From positions 1 through 60,684 of the forward strand of contig ONLW01000021.1 in assembly GCA_900318835.1 (NCBI GenBank): 60,684 bases of DNA, given 5' to 3'. The position numbers and the translations under genes are program-made. A model generated the notes under the pieces. The model was not told the DNA's origin and searched no databases. It was given only the letters and a program-made list of their open reading frames with translations. Within the stretch, counting starts at the first letter, position 1. Each line of letters starts with the position of its first letter. Source of the stretch: an uncultured Bacteroidales bacterium. GTDB taxonomy: Bacteria > Bacteroidota > Bacteroidia > Bacteroidales > P3. Positions 19,168 to 27,247 of the stretch are shown piece after piece.

Positions 19168-21918
19168 ATGCGCTACAGACATAAATTAAAACATCTCATA
19201 CTCTACATTATTCTCACTTGTTTGCTAATATTAATAATGTGGCATCCATTATGTAGTTTTATCGATACTATATTGCTCCCGTTTCTCGCACTACTTGGCG
19301 ATACCGAGATTGTTTGTATTCTATTATTTATTCCTCTTGTTTATTTGCTGTTCCATAAAAGAATCATCTCTGAAAAAGAATTATCCGACAGAATAGTTTC
19401 TATCATCCTCTTTTTGATAGCACTGCTATTCTTCGAGGTTATTAACACAACGTCAAAAAAAGAATATAACTATTTTCATTTCTCTTTTATTGGAATTAAC
19501 TATATAAATGCCATATGCCTTGAGATATTTCTTATAGAAGCATTGTTTTATGGGGAACGCAAGTTTGGTCTTGTTTCAACTATTCTAAAACACATCGATA
19601 AAATATATAAGTGGGAAAAACAAAATGTAATCTACTCCAAAGAATATACCTCATTTATACCTGATCATCCCACTCTTGAAGACAAATTTGAAAGAGTCCA
19701 TTTTGCCGACCTACTTATTGGCAAAATACGAGCGTCATGGGAAAATGGGATACTATCCAAAGGTGCATTTAGCATTCTTTTGGGAGAATCTTATGGCATT
19801 GGCAAAACCTCTTTCCTTGAATTAGTAAAGGGGGAATGTAAGAATGACAATAAATTGCATTATATTCAATTCAGACCATGGCTATGTGACGACCCCGAAC
19901 ATATGGTTAATGATTTTTTCAATTTACTACGAGAAGAAATTGGAACAGATAACAAGTATTTAGACAAATTGTTAAAAACATATGCCTCTATCGTAACAGA
20001 AAAAATATCAGGGAATGCCATCTCCACTTTCTTCAGCAATTGGAAAACCGACTCGTTGGAGCATTTACATGATAGTATTACAGAAGAGATACGAGATTCA
20101 AAAGTAATATATTTAATAACAATAGACGACGTAGACAGACTTCAATACACAGAACTTATTAGTCTAATAAAACTCATTCGTAATTCTGCTGATTTTCCCA
20201 ACATATGCTATTTAGTTGCTGCAGATAAGAACTCAATAATACACGTTTTAGAGTCAGATGGTGCCATTTCAGATGCAGACCTGTATCTTCAGAAGTTCTT
20301 CAACTATGAAATGATACTCCCAGCGACAGAAGTTGGCGTACTTGAAAGTATTTTTAATGACACTATCCAAAAATCGATTGCGCACTTAAACTTTGAGAAA
20401 CCTGCCAAAGGTGATTATTCTTCATGGATTACATCTCGATCCATCCAGTTGCATGATATTTTTAAAACTCCGAGAGACATCTATCGCTTTGTCAACATAC
20501 TATCTTTCGACCTAGATGCATTAAATTCACAACTCATAAAAAACACAAATGGAGAAACCAAACTAGGTGATATTGACATTTGTTTGGCTGATTTAATTAG
20601 ACTCTCTGTTATCAGATACTTTCGTCCTGATCTTTACAAACTATTGAGAGATAATACAGAGGATTGTCTTCTTGATTATCGTTCACTTCATGAACAACTG
20701 GTAATTGCCAGTAACCATGAAATTGTTTTTAAAAATAGATTTTCAAAACGATTAAGTGGGCGTGAAGATGTTTCTTCACTTGAACTTGATCTTTCTGGCA
20801 TTTCCCCCTCCACACACACGGAAGAAAGCAACGACTTTTTTTCACTTGATGATATTGTAAACAAAGAGAAACCCTCCAAAGATGATATTGTCAAGGAGAT
20901 GTTTGTAAAACTATGGTCAAAAGATATTGAACTTGATGATAGGCCAACCATTAATAAAAATGATGAATTCTTCAAATACTTTTCTGGTCGTTGGAGAAAA
21001 GATGAAGCAACAATTTTTGAAACAAAGTACCATTTCTTTCTGGAAATAGAAAACAATAAACCCTCTGACGCATTTACTGATTGGTTACAGAAATGCATTT
21101 CTGAAGGCAAGGGATTATCCATACGACATAAATTAATAGAGATTCTAAAACGTGATGTGGAGCAAACAATGAAATATAACATAATAGTCAATACTTTTTT
21201 TTGCATTGACTATTACTATAAGAACAACATTAGCAAGTACACAAACAAAACCTTATATTCTTTCTATCTTGATGAGTGGAATGTAATCATTCAGAATCTA
21301 ATTAGCAACGATGACGATTCCAAGTATGATGGATATACGAAAATCAAAACTCTATTTGAATCAAATAATCACATTGATATTTGTGCATTATTTCTGTACT
21401 CTGTTCGTCTTTACCATCATAGCAATTCCTCAAAAAAAGAGGCCAAACCATGCATTATTTCCAAAGAACAACTCAAAAATCTTTCTGACATTGTAATAAA
21501 AAAATTCTTTAATGAAATATTTAATGTAAATCCATATGCAGAAGATACAATAAAGATGTTACCATGTATACGGCTGTGCGATACCCCCAAATGGTATTCT
21601 TTCTTTCAAAACCATATAACGGAGTTTAAAGACGGCAATACATGGCTATATGGATTGTTCTATCCTGTTGAATCAGGTGTAATATGGAATCATTTTGTCG
21701 TCGAGAACTTGGTTGGTTCTGGAATCGGAACAATCGATAGTATGATAAAGTTATTTGACAAATATTTGAGCGAGGAATATAAAACATGCCTTAAAACTAT
21801 TCCCGAGCCAGATGGATTGTATAGCAGCATATTTAAAATAGAGTCAAATAAGCTTTTGTTAGATGCAATAGCCTGGCATAAGAGCGGGGCAAACCCATTT
21901 TCAATTCCATTTCAATAG
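19168..21918 (+). CDS. Membrane-anchored KAP-family P-loop NTPase
   Basis: This 916-residue protein starts with about four hydrophobic segments in the first 125 residues. A KAP-type NTPase domain follows: Walker A GESYGIGKT (206-214) and Walker B ITIDDVDR (D320, D321, D323). The later half is charged and shows no domain I can name. KAP NTPases are often inserted with membrane helices at the N-terminal side, and the founding member PifA of plasmid F excludes phage T7. Only 19 bp separate it from the MmeI-like gene and both are equally AT-rich, so the pair is probably one transcript and one transferred unit. A role in phage defence is inferred from family and context. Confidence 0.8.
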   Translation: MRYRHKLKHLILYIILTCLLILIMWHPLCSFIDTILLPFLALLGDTEIVCILLFIPLVYLLFHKRIISEKELSDRIVSIILFLIALLFFEVINTTSKKEYNYFHFSFIGINYINAICLEIFLIEALFYGERKFGLVSTILKHIDKIYKWEKQNVIYSKEYTSFIPDHPTLEDKFERVHFADLLIGKIRASWENGILSKGAFSILLGESYGIGKTSFLELVKGECKNDNKLHYIQFRPWLCDDPEHMVNDFFNLLREEIGTDNKYLDKLLKTYASIVTEKISGNAISTFFSNWKTDSLEHLHDSITEEIRDSKVIYLITIDDVDRLQYTELISLIKLIRNSADFPNICYLVAADKNSIIHVLESDGAISDADLYLQKFFNYEMILPATEVGVLESIFNDTIQKSIAHLNFEKPAKGDYSSWITSRSIQLHDIFKTPRDIYRFVNILSFDLDALNSQLIKNTNGETKLGDIDICLADLIRLSVIRYFRPDLYKLLRDNTEDCLLDYRSLHEQLVIASNHEIVFKNRFSKRLSGREDVSSLELDLSGISPSTHTEESNDFFSLDDIVNKEKPSKDDIVKEMFVKLWSKDIELDDRPTINKNDEFFKYFSGRWRKDEATIFETKYHFFLEIENNKPSDAFTDWLQKCISEGKGLSIRHKLIEILKRDVEQTMKYNIIVNTFFCIDYYYKNNISKYTNKTLYSFYLDEWNVIIQNLISNDDDSKYDGYTKIKTLFESNNHIDICALFLYSVRLYHHSNSSKKEAKPCIISKEQLKNLSDIVIKKFFNEIFNVNPYAEDTIKMLPCIRLCDTPKWYSFFQNHITEFKDGNTWLYGLFYPVESGVIWNHFVVENLVGSGIGTIDSMIKLFDKYLSEEYKTCLKTIPEPDGLYSSIFKIESNKLLLDAIAWHKSGANPFSIPFQ

Positions 21919-21960
21919 TCAAACATATAAGCCGTTATTTCCCATGAGGTACTATAAACC

Positions 21961-22030
21961 ATGAAACGACAAAACCTCATCTACCGCAAGCAATACCTAT
22001 AGCAACTGTGCAACCTGAAAAGTCAAATTA
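21961..22030 (+). pseudogene. Remnant of the start of an AAA/DUF4143-type ATPase gene
   Basis: ATG at 21,961 opens a 13-codon frame (MKRQNLIYRKQYL) ending in TAG. Reading on past the stop gives Q-L-C-N-L-K-S-Q-I-I. Together this resembles the first 20 or so residues of DUF4143-linked ATPases (R-x-Q-Y-L-x-Q-L-...-K-x-x-Q-I-I before the P-loop). No P-loop or later domain follows. Similarity was judged by eye on a short stretch. Confidence 0.45.
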
Positions 22031-22040
22031 TAATGCCACT

Positions 22041-22133
22041 ATGGAGACCAACCGCATAGAATACAAAAGAGAACTGACCGACGACCTTGACATTGAAAAG
22101 TTAGTGAATAATGGACTGCATGAATATAATTAA
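22041..22133 (+). pseudogene. Remnant of the start of an AlbA_2 (Schlafen-like) DNA-binding protein gene
   Basis: A 30-codon frame begins METNRIEYKRELTDDL, close to the usual N-terminus of AlbA_2/RecG-like proteins (ES-N-x-I-E-x-K-x-E-L-T-D), then changes to unrelated residues (LVNNGLHEYN) and stops. The rest of the gene is missing. The next gene begins 5 bp later. Confidence 0.6.
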
Positions 22134-22138
22134 CGACA

Positions 22139-23017
22139 ATGGGCAATAAGATTTCCATACGATTCTATAAAGACCACATGGTCCGCGCAATTTGGGACGA
22201 AAAACAAAACCAATGGTGGTTTTCTGTTCTTGATATAGTGGGAGCTATAAACGAACAGGATGACCACGAGAAGAACCGCAACTACTGGAAATACCTCAAG
22301 GCTAAATTAAAGAAAGAGCAAAACGAGGTGGTTAGTGACACTACCCAACTGAAACTCACTGCCACCGACGGAAAGAAGTATAACACCGACGTAATCAGCC
22401 TGTCGGGTGTCGAAAAACTTGCGAAAGCAATACCTAACACCCAAGCGATGGCTTTCCTCGATTGGTTTAAATACAGCGAAAACACAATAGACGGACAAAG
22501 TAGAAAAAAAGCCTACACACTGTGGGAGAGCAATCTCGTATCAAGCCGGGACGTTGGAAAAGTAAAATCACTACAACAAATCCACGCCTATCTTTTCGGT
22601 GGCCTCTACGACTTTGCTGGCAAGATACGCACCAAGACAATTGCCAAAGGCAATACTCTGTTTTGTTTGGCGGAGCATTTGCATAACTATCTTAAAACCG
22701 TGGAGCAGATGCCTGAAACAACTTTCGACCAGATTGTCGATAAATATGTTGAGATGAATGCTGCTCATCCCTTCATGGAAGGCAATGGCCGCTCGACCCG
22801 CATCTGGCTGGATATGATATTAAAGAAACGTCTGAAATTATGTGTGGATTGGAGCAAGATAGACAAGCAAGAATACCTTGATGCTATGATTGCAAGCCAC
22901 ACAGATAGCAACAAGATACGCATACTGCTGCAACAAGCTCTCACCGACCGAATAGACGACCGCGAACTATTCATGAAAGGCATCGACTATTCTTATTATT
23001 ACGAGCAAGAGGAATAA
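22139..23017 (+). CDS. BRO-N-like / Fic fusion protein, class III-like
   Basis: In this 292-residue protein, residues 1-115 resemble the BRO-N/antirepressor-like module common in Bacteroidota (WFSVLDIV, NYWKYLKAKLKKE, TQLKLTATDGKK). From about 140 a Fic domain follows, with HPFMEGNGRSTR (H210, E214, N216, R218, R221); Glu in place of Asp is an accepted variant. The protein ends in S285-Y-Y-Y-E289-Q, which matches the C-terminal inhibitory helix [ST]xxxE[GN] of class III Fic proteins such as that of Neisseria meningitidis, except that Gly/Asn is Gln and the tail stops three residues later. It is probably an adenylyltransferase with altered self-inhibition. Fragments of its 5' end recur at 24,777 and 25,976. 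Confidence 0.8.
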   Translation: MGNKISIRFYKDHMVRAIWDEKQNQWWFSVLDIVGAINEQDDHEKNRNYWKYLKAKLKKEQNEVVSDTTQLKLTATDGKKYNTDVISLSGVEKLAKAIPNTQAMAFLDWFKYSENTIDGQSRKKAYTLWESNLVSSRDVGKVKSLQQIHAYLFGGLYDFAGKIRTKTIAKGNTLFCLAEHLHNYLKTVEQMPETTFDQIVDKYVEMNAAHPFMEGNGRSTRIWLDMILKKRLKLCVDWSKIDKQEYLDAMIASHTDSNKIRILLQQALTDRIDDRELFMKGIDYSYYYEQEE

Positions 23018-23296
23018 CTATTATTTAAGAATTGGCTTGCTTCGTTATTCGCCACATTGTTCTTTCTTTAGCGGTGCTCATGACCTTTGGTTCATCGGTT
23101 CCGCTCTCGCTGCTCCGTCAGGTCGCTACATTACATTCATTCAGTGGGTGTCGCATGGATACCACAAAGCCTGAGATGCAGGCAAAGTGAATCCGTGAAT
23201 GTTTGAATGAGTGAATACGGCTTCCTCAAACACTATCGAGGCATCGCCGAAGGGTCTATAGGGCGTGTGGAAATATTATGATTATGTGAATTTTAT
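23018..23296. other. Non-coding spacer with degenerate GTGAAT repeats
   Basis: I see no gene. Around 23,187-23,217 there are repeated GTGAATN words (GTGAATCC, GTGAATG, TGAATGAGTGAATAC), similar to the tract at 24,687-24,765. The spacer ends in the promoter of the next gene. Confidence 0.5.
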
Positions 23297-23327
23297 TTTG
23301 CTGTTTTCAAAAAAAAGTGTAATTTTG
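23297..23327 (+). promoter_or_regulatory. Bacteroidota-type promoter for the ATPase gene
   Basis: TTTG at 23,297-23,300, 19 bp, TAATTTTG at 23,320-23,327. The element and its surroundings (TTTTGCTGTTTTCA) closely resemble the promoter at 14,995. Its position favours the ATG at 23,353 over the one at 23,341. Confidence 0.85.
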
Positions 23328-23352
23328 CACCAAATTTCGAATGGGCGGCATT

Positions 23353-24618
23353 ATGGCAAATTATATCCAGCGTGAAGACTATCTGAACAAGCTGATTGCC
23401 AGGCGTGACAATGACGAGGTGAAAATCATCACCGGACCTCGTCGGTGTGGCAAATCGTGGTTGCTGAAAAAGATATATAAAGACTATCTGTTGCAACACG
23501 GCGTTGTCGAAGATGAAATCATCATTGTGTCGTTTGACATGGAGGACGAGACAAGTGATGTCGACCTTTCCAACCGTGAGGCTCTGAAAAAATACTTATA
23601 CGACAGGATTACCGCCGAGGACAAGCACTATTATGTTTTCCTCGACGAGGTGCAGGAAGTGGATGGTTTTGAGAAGATAGTGAACGGTTTGAATGCAAAG
23701 GAGAATGTGGATGTATATATCACCGGCAGTAACTCAAAGTTTCTGTCGTCGGATATTAATACGTTGTTCCGTGGACGTGGTGACGAGGTAAGGGTGAATC
23801 CATTCTCGTTTAAAGAGTTCTGTACGGACAGGGATGAATCCATCACCGAATTATGGAAAGAATACTACACCTACGGTGGTATGCCGGCTTTGCGTAAGTT
23901 TTCTTCTGATGAACAAAAAGTGTCTTATCTCAATCGGCTGTGGAACAAGACCTATCTTGACGACGTTGTCGAGCGGAATGATTTGCGTCGGAGAGATGTG
24001 CTTGAATCTTTGACCGATTCCCTTTGTTCATCGGTAGGGTCTCTCTCCAATGCAAACAGAATAAAGAATCTGCTGGAGAGTGTCCAACGGGTGAAAGTGG
24101 ACGTCACAACTGTCCATAATTATATCGGCTATCTGCAGAATGCTTATTTGTTTGAAGGTGCCAAGCGGTACGATGTGAAAGGAAACAGATACTATGACTC
24201 TATCCAGAAATACTATGCAGTGGATGTGGGGTTAAGGAATGCAAGGCTTAACTTTCGGCAGCAGGAGCTAACCCATATTATGGAAAATGTCGTTTATAAC
24301 GAATTAAGATGTAGAGGATATGCGGTTGATGTCGGAGTAGTGGAGAGCCGAACAATGAAGGATGGCAAATCAACGTTTTCCCAGCATGAGATTGATTTTG
24401 TCATCACCAACGGAAGAGAACGGGCCTATATTCAGTCTGCATACCGTATGCCTGACGATGAAAAGAGGGAACAAGAGTTGTATTCGTTGCGTAAGACCGG
24501 TGATAGTTTCAAGAAAATTGTCATCGTCGGTGAAGATATTGCACCCTATACCGATGCGCAAGGTATCCAATACATTGGATTGTTCTCTTTCCTTTTATCG
24601 TCGGAGAAATTAGTGTAG
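23353..24618 (+). CDS. AAA_14/DUF4143-family ATPase
   Basis: This 421-residue protein has Walker A GPRRCGKSW close to the N-terminus (start MANYIQREDYL), Walker B VFLDEVQEV, a sensor-like ITGSNSKFLSSD, and a C-terminal DUF4143 region with a PD-(D/E)xK-like strand (ENVVYNELRCRGY, then E-I-D-F-V). These ATPases are widespread in Bacteroidota and of unknown function; several sit in defence or mobile regions. The gene has its own promoter and stands between the two Fic genes. A relative lies at 56,201 and a possible remnant of a third at 21,961. An alternative ATG 12 bp upstream would fall almost on the expected transcription start. Confidence 0.88.
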   Translation: MANYIQREDYLNKLIARRDNDEVKIITGPRRCGKSWLLKKIYKDYLLQHGVVEDEIIIVSFDMEDETSDVDLSNREALKKYLYDRITAEDKHYYVFLDEVQEVDGFEKIVNGLNAKENVDVYITGSNSKFLSSDINTLFRGRGDEVRVNPFSFKEFCTDRDESITELWKEYYTYGGMPALRKFSSDEQKVSYLNRLWNKTYLDDVVERNDLRRRDVLESLTDSLCSSVGSLSNANRIKNLLESVQRVKVDVTTVHNYIGYLQNAYLFEGAKRYDVKGNRYYDSIQKYYAVDVGLRNARLNFRQQELTHIMENVVYNELRCRGYAVDVGVVESRTMKDGKSTFSQHEIDFVITNGRERAYIQSAYRMPDDEKREQELYSLRKTGDSFKKIVIVGEDIAPYTDAQGIQYIGLFSFLLSSEKLV

Positions 24619-24686
24619 GTAGGAAGTAATAAAGGAGGTCGGGAATACCGAGGGATTATATAAAACTCAAAGCCCCACGCTGACAG

Positions 24687-24765
24687 AAATGTGTGAATGT
24701 GCGAATACAAATGTGAGAATGTGCTAATGGTAAATGTGTTAGTGAATATAGGAGTTCGTGAATAT
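24687..24765. repeat. Degenerate TGTGAATG repeat tract
   Basis: Imperfect repeats of the type AATGTGTGAATGTGCGAATAC, AATGTGAGAATGTGC, AATGTGTTAGTGAATA run between the ATPase gene and the next promoter. The same words appear at 23,187-23,217 on the other side of the ATPase gene. Confidence 0.55.
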
Positions 24766-24776
24766 TTTTAATGACA

Positions 24777-24824
24777 ATGAGCAATAAGATTTCAATACTA
24801 TTCTATGAGTTTTTCACTTGTTAG
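24777..24824 (+). pseudogene. Fragment of the 5' end of a BRO-N-type gene
   Basis: A 15-codon frame, MSNKISILFYEFFTC, matches the first ten residues of the BRO-N/Fic protein (MGNKISIRFY) and then stops. DNA identity extends about 14 bp upstream of the ATG (GAATATNNTTAAYGACAATG), so both leader and start were copied. Confidence 0.65.
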
Positions 24825-24826
24825 AA

Positions 24827-24857
24827 GTTGTGCAACAAAACAAAACGAGTAACTTTG
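24827..24857 (+). promoter_or_regulatory. Bacteroidota-type promoter for the third Fic gene
   Basis: GTTG (one mismatch to TTTG) at 24,827-24,830, 19 bp, TAACTTTG at 24,850-24,857. The ATG at 24,863 lies at about the expected transcription start, so the mRNA may be nearly leaderless. Confidence 0.65.
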
Positions 24858-24862
24858 CAAAA

Positions 24863-25957
24863 ATGGAACCGGAAAACAAATATACAATACAAGGCCTCGA
24901 CGAATATTTGCGTCAGAGCGAGCCGTCAATGCAGCAACGTGGAGGCATCTGGCAAACCTCTATAGGGTTGCAACAGGTTGACGGCCTCACACCGTCGGAA
25001 TACTTGCTGCAAACGGCACGTCGTCACATTGATGGTGATATCGACCTGCCTCAAGCAAAAGAACTTATCGACAGCTACTACCGTACCGACGAAGGCCGCA
25101 AGCAAACCGATGCTGAACGCACTGAGGAGGCAGACAAGGTGTCGGTACGCATAGCCGAGTTACTATCGGAGAATACCTTTGCTTTCACACCGGCGCAGTA
25201 TACCACCATCCATCGCCGCTTGTTCGAAGGCTTGTTCAAATTCGCCGGACATTTGCGTGACTATAACATCACCAAGCGTGAATGGGTACTTGCTGGCGAC
25301 ACGGTGCTTTATAGCAGCCACGAACTAATCGCCCCAACTCTTGATTATGACCTCGGACAAGAACGCGCTTTCGACTATTCCACAATTGGGATTGATCAAT
25401 CGATATCACATCTGGCACGATTCTGTAGTGGATTGTGGCAGATACACGCTTTCGGCGAGGGCAACACTCGCACCACTGCCGTCTTCATGATAAAATATCT
25501 GCGTTCACTGGGGTTTAATGTGGGTAATGAACCGTTTGCCAAACACTCATGGTATTTCCGCAATGCTTTGGTTCGAGCCAACTATAACAATCTTCCGCAG
25601 AACATACAGGCCACAACCGTTTATTTGGAACGTTTTTTCCGCAATTTGATGCTCGGTGAGCAGAATGTATTGCGCAACAGCGAGTTGCATATCAACTGGC
25701 AGCTGTTATCACCATCCGAAAGTGCAAACCAAAGTGCAGAATCTGCCCTAAAGTGCAAAAATTGCACTTTGGAAGAAACGGCTGTGTTGAAAGCCATCGA
25801 ATCAAACCCCAGTATTACACAAAAGGAAATTGCTGAGCAGATAGGTAAATCGGAGCGCACGGTAAAAAGCATCACAGTGAGACTGACCGAGAGAGGACTG
25901 ATTGTCCGCGAAAACGGTCGCCGCAACGGCCATTGGAAAATTATCAAGAAAGATTAG
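24863..25957 (+). CDS. Fic-family protein with variant GNTRT motif and C-terminal winged helix
   Basis: The ATG at 24,863 is chosen over a TTG at 24,818 because of the promoter position, giving 364 residues. The Fic core reads IHAFGEGNTRTTAVF: H195, E199, G200, N201 and R203 are kept, but the second Gly of GNG is Thr202 and the final Arg of the motif is replaced. This variant is seen in a known subgroup of Bacteroidota Fic proteins. Catalysis may differ from AMPylation. The C-terminus (about 310-364) is a winged helix (ITQKEIAEQIGKSERTVKSI), joined by a linker encoded by repeated AAAGTGCA words. It has no obvious [ST]xxxE[GN] inhibitory motif near the N-terminus. Target unknown. Confidence 0.85.
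   Translation: MEPENKYTIQGLDEYLRQSEPSMQQRGGIWQTSIGLQQVDGLTPSEYLLQTARRHIDGDIDLPQAKELIDSYYRTDEGRKQTDAERTEEADKVSVRIAELLSENTFAFTPAQYTTIHRRLFEGLFKFAGHLRDYNITKREWVLAGDTVLYSSHELIAPTLDYDLGQERAFDYSTIGIDQSISHLARFCSGLWQIHAFGEGNTRTTAVFMIKYLRSLGFNVGNEPFAKHSWYFRNALVRANYNNLPQNIQATTVYLERFFRNLMLGEQNVLRNSELHINWQLLSPSESANQSAESALKCKNCTLEETAVLKAIESNPSITQKEIAEQIGKSERTVKSITVRLTERGLIVRENGRRNGHWKIIKKD
25719..25770. repeat. AAAGTGCA repeats with palindrome in the linker of the Fic gene
   Basis: AAAGTGCA occurs at 25,719 and 25,731, then AAAGTGCAA at 25,750-25,758 faces TTGCACTTT at 25,762-25,770 across 3 bp. All lie in the coding sequence between the Fic domain and the winged helix. Confidence 0.65.
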
Positions 25958-25975
25958 AATATCGGGAAACAAGCT

Positions 25976-26088
25976 ATGAGCAATAAGATTTCCATACGAT
26001 TCTATAAAGACCACAAAGTCCGCGCCATTTGGGACGAGGAGAACCCAAGAAGGCATCCAACTGGTTAGTGCCACTAACCACTTCATAT
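25976..26088 (+). pseudogene. Internally deleted BRO-N-type gene fragment
   Basis: The frame from ATG 25,976 matches the first 21 residues of the BRO-N/Fic protein almost exactly (MSNKISIRFYKDHKVRAIWD), then jumps and stops at 26,066-26,068. The bases around the stop (GGTTAGTGCCACTAACCAC) match, in another frame, the part of the intact gene encoding EVVSDTTQL, so a central piece was lost. Confidence 0.75.
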
Positions 26089-26133
26089 TAAAATTTCAAC
26101 CCCAAATATATGATTACGTTTGAATAGTAAACC

Positions 26134-27171
26134 ATGAAAAAGATTTTTGCTGTATTGTTTTTGTGTTGCGCTCTGGCCGGTTGGGCGCAGCAACCGCTGC
26201 TAAACACGCAGTGGAATCAGGATTATCCTTACAATCAACACTGTCCGGCAGATCCATACGAGAATAACAAGCATAGTTATACTGGGTGCCCGGCTACCGC
26301 CATGGGGCAGATTCTCAATTATCTGCGGACGACGCAAGGTGCCCGTTTCGACGATGGCGACGACTATTTCACCGGTAATTATTTCGGCCGGCAGTTCCAT
26401 ATCGATGACGATTGGGAAACTTATGATTTCCCCTCATTCCCGCAGTTGAACGAGATGCTGGATTCCGCCGATGCCAGATTCCAGCGTGGAGAGGAACTAA
26501 CCGGCTCGTTGAAGGGTGCTGTGGTTTTTGCTTGTGGGGTGGCTTGCAAGCAGGTCTATTCGGCGTCGGATTCATACGGTTCCGGCACTTTTTCCGTGAA
26601 TCAAGCATATGAGGCCTACCAGCGGTTCGGTTTTGAGGACTGTCAGTTGCTCTGTGAACCCGATTCGGCGATGTACGCCATCCTGATATCCAATTTGCAA
26701 GCCGGTTATCCCGCCCATCTGGCTGTTGAGAATCCCGCCGGGACCTCCGGGCACAATGTGGTGGTCGACGGCTACCGCGAGAGCGACGGGAAGTTCCACC
26801 TCAATTTCGGCTGGGGTGGGGCCAGAGACAACTGGTACAAGCTCCCCGATCCTAATGGCTATTCTTACGGATGGACCAAGATAGAGGGCCTTATCGTGAA
26901 TATCATTCCCGCGACCCCGCCAGTGGCTGTTCGAGAGGTCTCGCATCCGCAGCCGCTCGAGGTGTATCCCAACCCGGCTACCGATGTTCTCTGTTTGAAG
27001 GGTCTTTCTTGTGAAGCGGTGGATTACACCATATTCAATGCGATGGGACAAAAAGTAAAAGGTGGTTCCACCAGTGGTACTATCCCTGTCGCGGAACTGG
27101 GGAAAGGAATCTACCTATTGCAAATTGTTGGCAATAAATACTCTGGTACAGCAAAGTTCGTAGTGAAATAA
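26134..27171 (+). CDS. Secreted C10-family (streptopain-like) cysteine protease with T9SS tail
   Basis: In this 345-residue protein the signal peptide ends near WAQ (residues 17-19) and the catalytic domain follows at once (PLLNTQWNQDYPYNQHCP). The active-site Cys is C52 in the TGCPATAMGQ motif, the His is H207 in GHNVVVDGY, and NFGWGG (224-229) follows, all as in peptidase family C10. The last 80 residues form a T9SS sorting domain (VYPNPATDVL, IFNAMGQKV, GIYLLQI, ending FVVK). Unlike SpeB there is no N-terminal pro-domain, so inhibition must come from elsewhere. It is expected to be sorted to the cell surface. A terminator follows. Confidence 0.92.
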   Translation: MKKIFAVLFLCCALAGWAQQPLLNTQWNQDYPYNQHCPADPYENNKHSYTGCPATAMGQILNYLRTTQGARFDDGDDYFTGNYFGRQFHIDDDWETYDFPSFPQLNEMLDSADARFQRGEELTGSLKGAVVFACGVACKQVYSASDSYGSGTFSVNQAYEAYQRFGFEDCQLLCEPDSAMYAILISNLQAGYPAHLAVENPAGTSGHNVVVDGYRESDGKFHLNFGWGGARDNWYKLPDPNGYSYGWTKIEGLIVNIIPATPPVAVREVSHPQPLEVYPNPATDVLCLKGLSCEAVDYTIFNAMGQKVKGGSTSGTIPVAELGKGIYLLQIVGNKYSGTAKFVVK

Positions 27172-27176
27172 TTATA

Positions 27177-27207
27177 AAGGGAGTCTCGGAGGAGGCTCCC
27201 TTTTTTA
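27177..27207 (+). terminator. Rho-independent terminator after the C10 protease gene
   Basis: GGGAGTC pairs with GGCTCCC (one G-U) across an 8-nt loop and is followed by TTTTTT. It lies 5 bp after the stop codon and between convergent genes, so it may also serve the minus-strand DUF1846 gene. Confidence 0.85.
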
Positions 27208-27247
27208 TAGTGACCTGACGGTCATTGCACGGTGGCTTTTGTCGGGG

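Noticed and set aside
22139-26088. Prophage, because of BRO-N-type sequences
   Set aside because: No structural, replication or integration genes of phage type are present; BRO-N modules are also common outside phages.
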